This document shows, piece after piece, positions 8,839 to 16,890 of a DNA stretch of 64,000 nt. How positions within the stretch are numbered: the stretch's first letter is position 1; each line of letters starts with the position of its first letter. This stretch comes from Kosmotoga arenicorallina S304 (GTDB taxonomy: Bacteria; Thermotogota; Thermotogae; Petrotogales; Kosmotogaceae): positions 62,001 to 126,000 of the forward strand of contig NZ_JFHK01000003.1 of the NCBI RefSeq assembly GCF_001636545.1, given 5' to 3'. The position numbers and the translations under genes are program-made. The notes under the pieces were generated by a model, which worked only from the letters and a program-made list of their open reading frames with translations, did not search any database and was not told the origin of the DNA.

Positions 8839-8861
8839 CAGAAAAGCTTCCCCGTTTTCTG
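8839..8861 (+). terminator. Weak hairpin after the corrinoid operon
   Basis: CAGAAAA (8839-8845) pairs with TTTTCTG (8855-8861) around a 9-nt loop just after the CobW stop. It lacks a U-run, so terminator function is doubtful. The remaining gap before guaA shows no recognisable riboswitch. Confidence 0.25.
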
Positions 8862-8945
8862 CAAATCTTAATAACCTCTAAATTCCCCTGGAAACAAGTG
8901 GTTTTATCCTAAAAGTGAATATGCAAAAACAGGGGAGGGGAAGAA

Positions 8946-10466
8946 GTGAAAAAAGTCGTAGTGGTTGACTATGGGTCACAATACACTCAATTAATAGCAA
9001 GAAGACTGAGAGAACTAAAGGTTTACAGTGAAGTCGTTCATCATACTGAAGATATTGATCCGGTTGATGCCATCGGGGTAATTCTTTCCGGTGGACCAAA
9101 AAGTGTTACTACTGAAGGAGCTCCCGACCTTCCAAAATGGTTTTATAAAATAGATGTCCCCGTATTGGGCATATGCTATGGAATGCAGCTCCTCGTAAAG
9201 AGTTTCGGTGGAAAGGTGGCAAAAACAGAAGCTGCTGAATACGGGCGGACAGAAATAAAAATCCTTAAACCTTCATTAATTTTAGATACCCTTCCTGAAA
9301 ACTTCATCGTCTGGATGAGCCATGGTGATAGCGTAATTGAATCACCATGCAATTTTGAAGTATTAGTCGAAACAGAAAACAAAATCCCTGCCGCTCTTTG
9401 TTCTGAGGACAGAAGAATCTGGGCTCTTCAATTTCACCCGGAAGTCAAACATACGGAATACGGGACGAAAATCATAAAGAACTTCCTGTTCAACATCTGC
9501 CATGCTGAACAAAACTGGACCATGGAAAGATTTCTCGAAGATAAAATAAGTGAAATTCAAGAAACTGTGAGAGACAACAGGGCCATTCTCGGGTTGTCAG
9601 GCGGGGTTGATTCATCGGTTGCTGCAGTGCTTGTTCATAGAGCCATTGGTGATCGGCTAACCAATATTTTTGTTGATCATGGTCTTCTAAGGTTAAGCGA
9701 AGCGCTGGAGGTTCCGGAGGTTTTCAGAGACAAGCTGGGGCTTAATCTCGATGTTGTGCACGCAAAAGAGCGTTTTTTGAGAAAGTTGAAAGGTGTTACA
9801 GATCCGGAGGAAAAAAGGAAAATTATAGGCGAGGAATTCATAAGAGTTTTTGAAAAAGAAGCAAAAAGGGTAGGTGGAGAATTTCTGGTTCAGGGAACGA
9901 TCTATTCAGATGTCATAGAGAGTGCCGCTTCGGGAAAAGAGACTGCAAAGATAAAATCCCATCATAACGTTGGTGGATTGCCGGAAAAGATGAATCTCAA
10001 GATTATAGAACCTCTCAGAAATCTCTTCAAGGATGAAGTAAGGAAGCTCGGAGAGTTGCTGGGAATACCTTATGAGATACTTTACAGGCATCCTTTTCCC
10101 GGCCCGGGATTGGGGATAAGAATTATAGGTGAGATAACCGAGGAAAAGCTTCAAATCCTGAAAGAAGCTGATTCGATTTTTATTCAGGTTCTTAAAGAAA
10201 AGGGCTGGTATGAACGAACATGGCAGGCTTTTGCCGTGCTGTTGAGCTCTAAATCCGTCGGAGTTGTTGGTGATGAAAGGGCTTATGATTACGTTATAGC
10301 TCTTAGAGCCGTAAACAGCGTGGAAGGAATGACAGCAGATTGGTCAAAAATCCCTCATGAAATTCTCGATGAGGTTTCAAGAAGGATTTGCAATAGCGTA
10401 AAAGGCGCGGGCCGCGTGGTTTATGATATCACTTCAAAACCTCCAGCAACGATCGAGTGGGAATAA
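8946..10466 (+). CDS. guaA: GMP synthase (glutamine-hydrolysing)
   Basis: This 506-residue protein is of normal length for GuaA. An N-terminal class I glutamine amidotransferase (residues 1-190) has the nucleophile motif GICYGMQ and the HxE pair in FHPEVKHTEYG. The ATP-pyrophosphatase domain carries LSGGVDSS (P-loop), and the dimerisation domain ends KPPATIEWE. It converts XMP to GMP using glutamine and ATP in the cytoplasm. Start GTG 8946 follows an exceptionally strong AGGGGAGGGG site. It is separated from the upstream operon by 110 nt and is convergent with the next gene, so it is probably monocistronic. Confidence 0.98.
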   Translation: MKKVVVVDYGSQYTQLIARRLRELKVYSEVVHHTEDIDPVDAIGVILSGGPKSVTTEGAPDLPKWFYKIDVPVLGICYGMQLLVKSFGGKVAKTEAAEYGRTEIKILKPSLILDTLPENFIVWMSHGDSVIESPCNFEVLVETENKIPAALCSEDRRIWALQFHPEVKHTEYGTKIIKNFLFNICHAEQNWTMERFLEDKISEIQETVRDNRAILGLSGGVDSSVAAVLVHRAIGDRLTNIFVDHGLLRLSEALEVPEVFRDKLGLNLDVVHAKERFLRKLKGVTDPEEKRKIIGEEFIRVFEKEAKRVGGEFLVQGTIYSDVIESAASGKETAKIKSHHNVGGLPEKMNLKIIEPLRNLFKDEVRKLGELLGIPYEILYRHPFPGPGLGIRIIGEITEEKLQILKEADSIFIQVLKEKGWYERTWQAFAVLLSSKSVGVVGDERAYDYVIALRAVNSVEGMTADWSKIPHEILDEVSRRICNSVKGAGRVVYDITSKPPATIEWE

Positions 10467-10472
10467 GCTGAC

Positions 10473-10793
10473 TTAACTGTCACCGTTCCAGCCAAATTTT
10501 TTGAAATCAACTTTCCCATTTTTATTGAACTCGACGCCTTCTCTTTCAAGGAAGAGGCGTTGAGTTTCCATCGCCTCAAACTCTTTCAAACTTATAGTGC
10601 CTTTACTGTTAATAACTCTGTGCCATGGAACTTTGTTGTTTTTCAAAGAAGCCAATGCAAAACCCACCATTCTCGGTGTGCATCCCACAATATTCGCTAT
10701 CTGCCCATAGGAAGCAACTTTGCCAAAAGGGATTTGTTTCACTGTTTCATAAATCTTCTCATGCAGTCCTTTCAAATCCGAAATCATCTCCAT
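10473..10793 (-). CDS. Alkyltransferase-like (ATL) DNA repair protein
   Basis: This 106-residue protein has the DNA-binding fold of O6-alkylguanine-DNA alkyltransferases: IPFGKVASYGQIA, then NKVPWHRVINSKG. The acceptor Cys of the PCHR motif is replaced by Trp (PWHR, W57), and there is no N-terminal domain. This is the hallmark of ATL proteins such as E. coli YbaZ or S. pombe Atl1, which bind O6-alkylguanine without repairing it and hand the lesion to nucleotide excision repair. It overlaps nothing and lies 3 nt downstream of the MFS gene on the same strand, so the two may be cotranscribed. Confidence 0.9.
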   Translation of the reverse strand: MEMISDLKGLHEKIYETVKQIPFGKVASYGQIANIVGCTPRMVGFALASLKNNKVPWHRVINSKGTISLKEFEAMETQRLFLEREGVEFNKNGKVDFKKFGWNGDS

Positions 10794-10796
10794 TCT

Positions 10797-11990
10797 TTAC
10801 AAAAGACGCATCTTCCTGAATTTCCTCGCTGAAATCAAAGTCAATGTAATGCCGAATAATCCCATTATTATAAAGACCACGGAATATCCGAATTTGTCCA
10901 TTGAATATCCCAATATCGGGAAGAAAAAAGCCATAGAAACACTGAATCCCATATTTATGAAAGAATTTGCTGTTGCACGATATTGCGAATCCAGCTCTTT
11001 ATTTATATAATAATCCATTAATGGATCAAGAAAATTTTCTACGTTGCTAATTAATAAAAACAATGCAACAGTGATTCCCAGAGGAGCCATACCATAAAAA
11101 ATCATAGGAATTCCAAGCGAAAAGCCCGTGAATAGAAAAAAATTTCTCCTGCCCATTGCTTCTTCTATTCTCCATGCAGTTTTTGCTATGATTACCCCAA
11201 GCAACGCAGAAATCGTAAAAAGCATACTCACCCAGAATGGGCTCAATCCTTTGCTTCCAAGAAAAGTCTGAGAATACATTCTGAATGAAGCTCCTAAAAA
11301 GGAGATTCCCACCCAGAACACGAAAATCCATCTCAGAAATGAGACTCCAAATATCTGTTGAGCCCCATTTTTTATCAGCGTAAGGTATCCTCTAAAGTTC
11401 TTCTCGCTTTTTTCATAGGGTGGTTCTTCTAAGAAAAGTATCAGAATGAAAAATAAACTTCTGGAAATTATCGCTCCAATATAAACAGCTGCCCAATTAA
11501 TCCTTGAAAGAAAACCTCCACTTACGTTTGAAAAAAGCTCCCCAAGGACTAACAATGCTAAAAAACTCCCGGCAGCCTTTTTGTAATTGGTTTCAATTCT
11601 CAAAGCTTTGTAAGTGTCGTAGATCAGAGCGGTATCTGACCCGGAGACAAAAGTCATTGAAAAGCCAAAAAGAAAAAAGGCAAGAGCAAAATTCCAAAAA
11701 GAATGGGCGAAGAGCATAAACGTGTAGGTCACGATAAAAAGTCCCGCACCAATGACCATAGACCGCTTTCTACCTATTAAATCCCCTATTGCCCCTGTGG
11801 GAATTTCAAAGGTCAACCCGCTCACATGAAGAATGGCCTCACAAATCCCGATCTCGAGCAAGCTGAGTCCCCTGTATTGCATGTACAACAACCAGAGAAC
11901 ATTATCTACCCTGATTTGCGAGAGAAAATGATATATATAAAATAGCGGGATATTTTTCTTTAAGATCTCTTCATCATTTTGCATACTCAA
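10797..11990 (-). CDS. MFS transporter
   Basis: This 397-residue membrane protein has about 12 hydrophobic segments and a typical MFS loop 2-3 motif (GDLIGRKRSMVIG near residue 70). The N-terminal KNIPLFYIYHFLSQIR and the IPTGAIGDLIGR motif recall the drug or unknown-substrate branch of the superfamily. The substrate cannot be named from sequence. The start ATG overlaps the stop of the upstream HExxH gene by 4 nt, so expression is coupled. The downstream neighbour encodes the ATL protein. A short basic C-terminus (ARKFRKMRLL) is consistent with a cytoplasmic tail. Confidence 0.85.
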   Translation of the reverse strand: MSMQNDEEILKKNIPLFYIYHFLSQIRVDNVLWLLYMQYRGLSLLEIGICEAILHVSGLTFEIPTGAIGDLIGRKRSMVIGAGLFIVTYTFMLFAHSFWNFALAFFLFGFSMTFVSGSDTALIYDTYKALRIETNYKKAAGSFLALLVLGELFSNVSGGFLSRINWAAVYIGAIISRSLFFILILFLEEPPYEKSEKNFRGYLTLIKNGAQQIFGVSFLRWIFVFWVGISFLGASFRMYSQTFLGSKGLSPFWVSMLFTISALLGVIIAKTAWRIEEAMGRRNFFLFTGFSLGIPMIFYGMAPLGITVALFLLISNVENFLDPLMDYYINKELDSQYRATANSFINMGFSVSMAFFFPILGYSMDKFGYSVVFIIMGLFGITLTLISARKFRKMRLL

Positions 11991-13252
11991 CCTTCAGTAT
12001 CAGCATAAAGAATGTATTCCCTCTCTGTTTCTTCTAATTTTGCTTTCAACCTTCTTATGCCTGGAATTTCAATAAATCCCCCTATTTTAACAGGTTTTGA
12101 TTCAGAGAAAAAAACAATTTCGTCAAAACGGAACTCTTTTTCAATTCTTCTAACCCTGTTTTTTCGTTTTACGAAGAGAGGTATTCCGTTAAATTGAGTC
12201 CCAAAAATGTGCTCATTGAGTATGTACGGCCCCTTCCAAGTTATGTTCATTGGATCCATACCCATCATTGGAAAAGTCCCCTTCAATACTATTCTGTACC
12301 CGCTGGAATTTTCAAATTCAGAAAACTTCCTTTCTATTAATTCGTTGTAATTGCAAATGGCATATTGTGAACTCTTCAGAACATCTTCCGGGATTTCTTC
12401 CGGATTAAAACTCTTCTTTGGTACGCTTACCAAATCCTTGAAAAAATCGTATAAATACCTTTCAGAATTCATATATTTTTTTTGCCAACTTTCATCCAAC
12501 CTGTCAAGAATGAAAGCTATAAACATTCCTGGCGCATAACAACTGAGCCGGAAGTTCTTAAGCTTCAAATTGATCTCAGCCATGTTTCTGCCCCGCAAAG
12601 CAATTGAATATTTCAAGGGAATTGATTCATAATCGCTGTACACTTTTGTTTCAATATAAAAAGCGATTCCTTCAATACTTTCTTGGGCGAGTTCATAGTT
12701 TAACGCATCACCTATAATGCTTCTTCTGTATTCCCTGAGGCTTATGAATTTTGAAAGCCTTTCACTGAGTTCTTCCATGGAGTCTGAATATAAAGCCTTT
12801 ATCAACTCCCGCCTTTCGATGGTTCTTATAGCAAGGTTTTCTTTGGTGAAAGGGTATTCTAAAATCTGAAGCTCATTAGCCCAGCGCTTTTCCCCTTTCA
12901 TCTTTTGATAGCTATGGAATGCCTCATGAAAGATATATGAAAGCAATTTTCCAAAAGAAATGGAAGCGTCTGTGGTTGTTAAATCCCAGATAGCCACCTG
13001 ATATCCCTCAAGATCTATTGTTGTATTTCCATAAAACCTGTCATCTTTTTCCCCAACGAGGATACTTCCCCGTTTTTTGAATCCATCAAGGATTTTAGGA
13101 TAACCCGCTAAAAAAACTCTTTCATTGTCATACAAGGCAATTGGAAGTTCAGGAAAATCAAACCAGAATCTTTTTCTGAAGATTTCATCTCTCATAGTAT
13201 TTTCGAGTTTCTTGAGTGTGGATATTATTTTCTCAGTACCGTTTAAATTCAC
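11987..13252 (-). CDS. Putative HExxH metallopeptidase-like protein, unknown family
   Basis: The open frame extends to 13411, but its first 53 codons run through an intergenic repeat. GTG 13252 is chosen because AAGGGGG lies just upstream, giving 421 residues. No signal peptide is evident. HEAFHSYQ at residues 109-113 onward is a zincin-type HExxH on a helix, and a downstream helix with ELAQESIEGIAFYIE could supply the third ligand Glu, as in gluzincins. I do not recognise the family. The C-terminal ~90 residues are beta-rich. It overlaps the MFS gene, suggesting linked function. Proteolysis is inferred only from the motif. Confidence 0.7.
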   Translation of the reverse strand: MNLNGTEKIISTLKKLENTMRDEIFRKRFWFDFPELPIALYDNERVFLAGYPKILDGFKKRGSILVGEKDDRFYGNTTIDLEGYQVAIWDLTTTDASISFGKLLSYIFHEAFHSYQKMKGEKRWANELQILEYPFTKENLAIRTIERRELIKALYSDSMEELSERLSKFISLREYRRSIIGDALNYELAQESIEGIAFYIETKVYSDYESIPLKYSIALRGRNMAEINLKLKNFRLSCYAPGMFIAFILDRLDESWQKKYMNSERYLYDFFKDLVSVPKKSFNPEEIPEDVLKSSQYAICNYNELIERKFSEFENSSGYRIVLKGTFPMMGMDPMNITWKGPYILNEHIFGTQFNGIPLFVKRKNRVRRIEKEFRFDEIVFFSESKPVKIGGFIEIPGIRRLKAKLEETEREYILYADTEG

Positions 13253-13317
13253 AAAATTTCCCCCTTCGCATAAATTCACATTTGAATCTCTATGTACTAT
13301 TTTACAAAATGACCCGG

Positions 13318-13455
13318 TTTTTCGTTGTTGGTTGTAGGTTGTGCGTAAATCTTGTCCAATCCTTTCAGGGGGTAAATATGTAACGTACAACGAACAACGC
13401 ACAACATACAACGATTTCCTTGTTTCTCGATTTTCTCGTAACTCAGCCTTTATGA
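13318..13455. repeat. Dispersed intergenic repeat, copy 1
   Basis: Between the divergent HExxH and proA genes, GTTGTAGGTTGTGCG (13331-13345) is partly inverted at 13398-13413 (CGCACAACATACAACG), forming a long stem with a ~50-nt loop. A TTTCTCGATTTTCTCGTAACTC tract follows immediately. The same modules recur at 25.4, 56.5, 58.0 and 63.8 kb. No coding potential is apparent. Confidence 0.75.
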
Positions 13456-13514
13456 AACGCCTGACCCATACTTATCTTGTGTTACTCAATGGTATTACCA
13501 ACTCAAAACAGTGC

Positions 13515-13520
13515 TATAAT
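13515..13520 (+). promoter_or_regulatory. -10 element for proA-proB
   Basis: A perfect TATAAT lies 50 nt before the proA start, just after the repeat element. No good -35 is seen at the usual spacing, so the assignment is tentative. Confidence 0.4.
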
Positions 13521-13570
13521 TGGTGAAATATCGTCAGGATAGTGGAACTGATTTTTCTGGAGGGGATAGC

Positions 13571-14812
13571 ATGACTGAAGTAATTAGCAAAGCATCAAAG
13601 GTGAAAGCGGCAGCAAAAAAACTCGCACTTGCAACGACTTCAGAAAAGAATGAAGCTTTAACCGCAATAGCAGATGCCCTCAACGAAAGCAGGCTTGAAA
13701 TACTCAAAGCAAACGCCGAAGACGTTAAGAATGCAAGAGAAAAAGGCGTAAGGGAATCCCTTGTCGATAGGCTGAAACTCACTGATAAGAGAATTGACAG
13801 CATGATCAACGCTTGCCATGAAGTTTCAAAACTCAAGGATCCTGTGGGAGAAGTTATCAATTCCTGGGTTGAGAAAGAATTGAGAGTCGCGCAAATAAGG
13901 GTACCATTAGGGGCAATTGGCATGATATATGAGTCAAGACCTAATGTAACGCTTGATGCCACCATTTTGGCATTGAAGGCAGGCAATTCTGTCTTGCTGA
14001 GGGGTGGAAGTGATGCAATCAGGTCAAATCTGGCCATTGCTAAAGCAATTAAAGGTGGTCTTAGCAATTCCAGCCTTCCAGAAACTTCTGTGGAGATCAT
14101 TGAGGATACAGACAGAAAAAACGTTCAAGAAATGCTGAACCTTGACAATTATCTATCTTTGATTATTCCTCGAGGTGGGGCAGGATTGATAAAGTTCGTT
14201 GTGGAAAATTCTTCTGTACCCGTTCTCGAAACAGGCGTTGGCAATTGTCACATTTTTGTTGACGAGACCGCTAATATAGAAAAATCAATTGAAATAATCG
14301 ACAACGCTAAAACCCAGCGCCCTGGTACCTGCAACGCTGTTGAAACTGTTCTTGTACATAAAAACATAGCTCAAAAACTCCTTCCCGCTCTGGCAAGACG
14401 GTTAAATTCAAAGGGAGTTGAGATCAGAGGATGTGAAACAACAAGAAAGTTCATTGATGCAAAAGCAGCTTCTGAAGAGGATTGGGCCACTGAATACCTC
14501 GATCTCATTCTTGCGATAAAAGTGGTCAATTCTCTTGATGAGGCCATATATCACATCCAAAAATATTCAACAGGACACTCAGAAGCAATACTAACTGAGA
14601 ATTACAGCAACGCAAGAGCATTCACAACTACAATAGATGCCGCGGCAGTTTATGTGAACGCTTCAACCAGGTTCACAGATGGTGAGCAATTTGGTTTTGG
14701 TGGCGAAATCGGGATAAGCACCCAAAAGTTACATGCAAGAGGCCCAGTTGGTTTGAGAGAACTGACCACATACAAATATATCGTATTGGGCAATTATAAG
14801 GTGAGGGACTGA
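13571..14812 (+). CDS. proA: Glutamate-5-semialdehyde dehydrogenase (gamma-glutamyl phosphate reductase)
   Basis: This 413-residue protein is standard ProA length. It has GAIGMIYESRPNVT (NADP-binding region), VPVLETGVGNCHIFVD, the catalytic Cys region QRPGTCNAVETVLVH, and the ARGPVGLRELTTYK C-terminal signature. It reduces gamma-glutamyl phosphate to glutamate semialdehyde in proline synthesis. ATG 13571 is preferred over the longer frame at 13520 because GGAGGGG lies 5-6 nt upstream and the TATAAT at 13515 would otherwise overlap the coding start. It is followed by proB with a 2-nt gap, an order (A then B) opposite to the common proBA arrangement. Confidence 0.97.
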   Translation: MTEVISKASKVKAAAKKLALATTSEKNEALTAIADALNESRLEILKANAEDVKNAREKGVRESLVDRLKLTDKRIDSMINACHEVSKLKDPVGEVINSWVEKELRVAQIRVPLGAIGMIYESRPNVTLDATILALKAGNSVLLRGGSDAIRSNLAIAKAIKGGLSNSSLPETSVEIIEDTDRKNVQEMLNLDNYLSLIIPRGGAGLIKFVVENSSVPVLETGVGNCHIFVDETANIEKSIEIIDNAKTQRPGTCNAVETVLVHKNIAQKLLPALARRLNSKGVEIRGCETTRKFIDAKAASEEDWATEYLDLILAIKVVNSLDEAIYHIQKYSTGHSEAILTENYSNARAFTTTIDAAAVYVNASTRFTDGEQFGFGGEIGISTQKLHARGPVGLRELTTYKYIVLGNYKVRD

Positions 14813-14814
14813 TT

Positions 14815-15879
14815 TTGAAGAAGATCGTAGTAAAAGTGGGTAGCAATTTGCTGGTAAAAGGTAATGGAACAATAGACAAGGAATACATGGTAGAGCTTGC
14901 GAGAGTTCTCACCGGGTTCTGGCAAAAAGGCAACCGTGTTGTGCTTGTATCTTCTGGGGCAAAAGCAGCGGGCTATGGAGTGGCTCTTCGCACGGACGTT
15001 AATCAAGATCTGTATATCAAGCAGGCATTGTGCGCGGTAGGGCAGGTTCAGCTTATGAAACTCTATGAAAGGGTCTTTGACCTCTATGAAATAAAAGTTG
15101 CGCAGTTCCTTATAAACCGTGAAGACTTCAGCGATAGGAAAAGATTCCTAAATCTCAGGAATACGCTAATAGGCTTGCTAGAAATGGGCTTTTTGCCAAT
15201 AGTAAATGAAAATGATACTGTTTCTACAGAAGAAACCAGTTTTGGCGACAATGACGTGCTTGCAGCTATGTTCTCAATTGGATGGAAAAGCGATTATCTA
15301 TTCCTTCTATCCACAATAGATGGAATAATAGATGAAACCGGAAAGAAAATCGATGAGTACAATTTCGGTACGCGCTTGAAAAGACTTCCAGGAAGCGGTT
15401 GGGGAACAGGGGGCATACAAACGAAGATAAGGGCTGCGAGGGCGGCTTCGGCGGTTGGAATAGAAAGCTGTATATGCAATGGGAAAAAGCTTGAAAACTT
15501 GGAGAAATTTATAAAAGGCGAAAATATTGGGGCACGTTTCAAAGCGCGTAATACCATCAATTCAAGGAAAGCCTGGATAGGTTTTCTTTCCTCAACTTCG
15601 GGAGTGGCAGTGGTAAACAAAGGCGCTGAAATGGCATTAAAAAAATCCAAAAGTCTATTACCTGTTGGTGTTGTTGAAATCAAAGGAGATTTTCATACCG
15701 GAGATATTATCGATGTTTTGAGTGACGATGGAAATAGAATTGGAAAGGGTATTTCAAACTTCGACAGCATCGAAATCAGAAAAATTGCCGGGCTGAAGAG
15801 CCAAAAAGCAAAAAAGAAGCTTGGCTACGACTGCCCGACTGTTTTCATACATGCAGACAACTTCTGGAAAGAAGACTAA
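14815..15879 (+). CDS. proB: Glutamate 5-kinase
   Basis: This 354-residue protein has an amino-acid kinase domain (VVKVGSNLLV at the N-terminus, VLVSSGAKAAGYG, NENDTVSTEE, GTGGIQTKIRAA) and a C-terminal PUA domain from about residue 265. It phosphorylates glutamate as the first step of proline synthesis and is normally feedback-inhibited by proline. TTG 14815 follows a GTGAGGGA site within the proA 3' end, so the pair is translationally coupled. Its length matches PUA-containing bacterial ProB. It ends 14 nt before the convergent flavoprotein gene. Confidence 0.97.
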   Translation: MKKIVVKVGSNLLVKGNGTIDKEYMVELARVLTGFWQKGNRVVLVSSGAKAAGYGVALRTDVNQDLYIKQALCAVGQVQLMKLYERVFDLYEIKVAQFLINREDFSDRKRFLNLRNTLIGLLEMGFLPIVNENDTVSTEETSFGDNDVLAAMFSIGWKSDYLFLLSTIDGIIDETGKKIDEYNFGTRLKRLPGSGWGTGGIQTKIRAARAASAVGIESCICNGKKLENLEKFIKGENIGARFKARNTINSRKAWIGFLSSTSGVAVVNKGAEMALKKSKSLLPVGVVEIKGDFHTGDIIDVLSDDGNRIGKGISNFDSIEIRKIAGLKSQKAKKKLGYDCPTVFIHADNFWKED

Positions 15880-15893
15880 ATTCTGAAAGGTCT

Positions 15894-16580
15894 TCAGGTT
15901 AGTTCTTCAAATTTGTCTTTCCCGACACCGCATACAGGGCACACCCAACTTTCTGGTAACTCAGTGAAAGATGTCCCGGGTGCAATTCCCGATTCAGGGT
16001 CGCCATTATTAGGATCGTAGATATATCCGCATACCGTACAACGGTATTTTTTTTCGTCTGATGATTCTTTCCTTTTTTCTTTCACATATGTTGGAGCGGT
16101 TTTTGGAGACTTTCCGCCTTTGATTTCATGGTAGTAAGCATATGTCATGGGTGCTTTTTCAGAGACTATTTCAGCTTCAACGAATTTCCCAATAATAACA
16201 ACATGGGTACCAACATCCATTGAATTCACGACTTCTGCTTCAAAATTTGCAACACAGTAATCTTCAAGCAAAGGTACACCGGTTATTCCTGTTTTATGAC
16301 TTATATCCTTGAATTTGTCTATATCTCGCCCGGATTTAAATCCAAAATGCCCTATGAGTTTCAAAGGGGTATCTTGTGATAATACGGATATTCCAAATAC
16401 TTTGCTTTCTCGAATTAAGTCATGGGTAAGGTTTTGCTTGTTTACACAAATAGCTACCGTTGGAGGTTCTGCCAGTACCTGAAATACAACGTTAGCTATC
16501 TGCCCGTTTTTCTTTTCACCCATTTTTGATGTAATTACGTATAAGCCATATGTTACTTTAAATAACGCTTCCAGATCCAT
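15894..16580 (-). CDS. hrb: Flavin reductase-rubredoxin fusion (high-molecular-weight rubredoxin)
   Basis: This 228-residue protein has an N-terminal FMN-binding flavin reductase-like domain (residues 1-160, [31 protein letters not shown]). A lysine-rich linker leads to a C-terminal rubredoxin with two iron-ligand motifs, [10 protein letters not shown] and [14 protein letters not shown]. Length and layout match the Hrb protein of Moorella, an NADH-linked donor that passes electrons to flavodiiron proteins for O2 or NO detoxification in anaerobes. A strong GGAGGTGAG site precedes ATG 16580. No flavodiiron gene is in the window, so its partner is not identified. Confidence 0.93.
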   Translation of the reverse strand: MDLEALFKVTYGLYVITSKMGEKKNGQIANVVFQVLAEPPTVAICVNKQNLTHDLIRESKVFGISVLSQDTPLKLIGHFGFKSGRDIDKFKDISHKTGITGVPLLEDYCVANFEAEVVNSMDVGTHVVIIGKFVEAEIVSEKAPMTYAYYHEIKGGKSPKTAPTYVKEKRKESSDEKKYRCTVCGYIYDPNNGDPESGIAPGTSFTELPESWVCPVCGVGKDKFEELT

Positions 16581-16890
16581 TTTCTCACCTCCTGGATGTA
16601 CAAATTTTCAATAAACCCATCATGATAATGCCTATTTCTATTCTACATTACACACCTTACAGTTATTCGCACTTTTAAAGCTCAAGACAAAGATGCACAT
16701 TCATGCGAAAAAACTTGTGATTATTATAAGATCATTTCAAAGGGATTCATTGCTTTCAAAAGTTTCTTTTATTCTTCCGGATTTCATTACATACATTTAA
16801 CTTCGAATCTATTACTGTTAGAATTTTTAGCAGGATTATAGTTTATAATTTAAATGATTAAATTTTTAAATTTAGAAAGAAGGCAAACAG
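16581..16890. other. Divergent intergenic region between hrb and RND exporter
   Basis: This 310-nt A+T-rich region holds the divergent promoters. TATAAT at 16844-16849 is a plausible -10 for the exporter, without a clear -35. No RNA gene, riboswitch or repeat was recognised. Confidence 0.5.

Noticed and set aside
8836-8945. Guanine riboswitch before guaA
   Set aside because: None of the conserved purine-aptamer core or three-way junction is visible in the 110-nt leader.
13253-13411. N-terminal extension of the HExxH protein
   Set aside because: It runs through the intergenic repeat; the GTG at 13252 has an excellent ribosome site.
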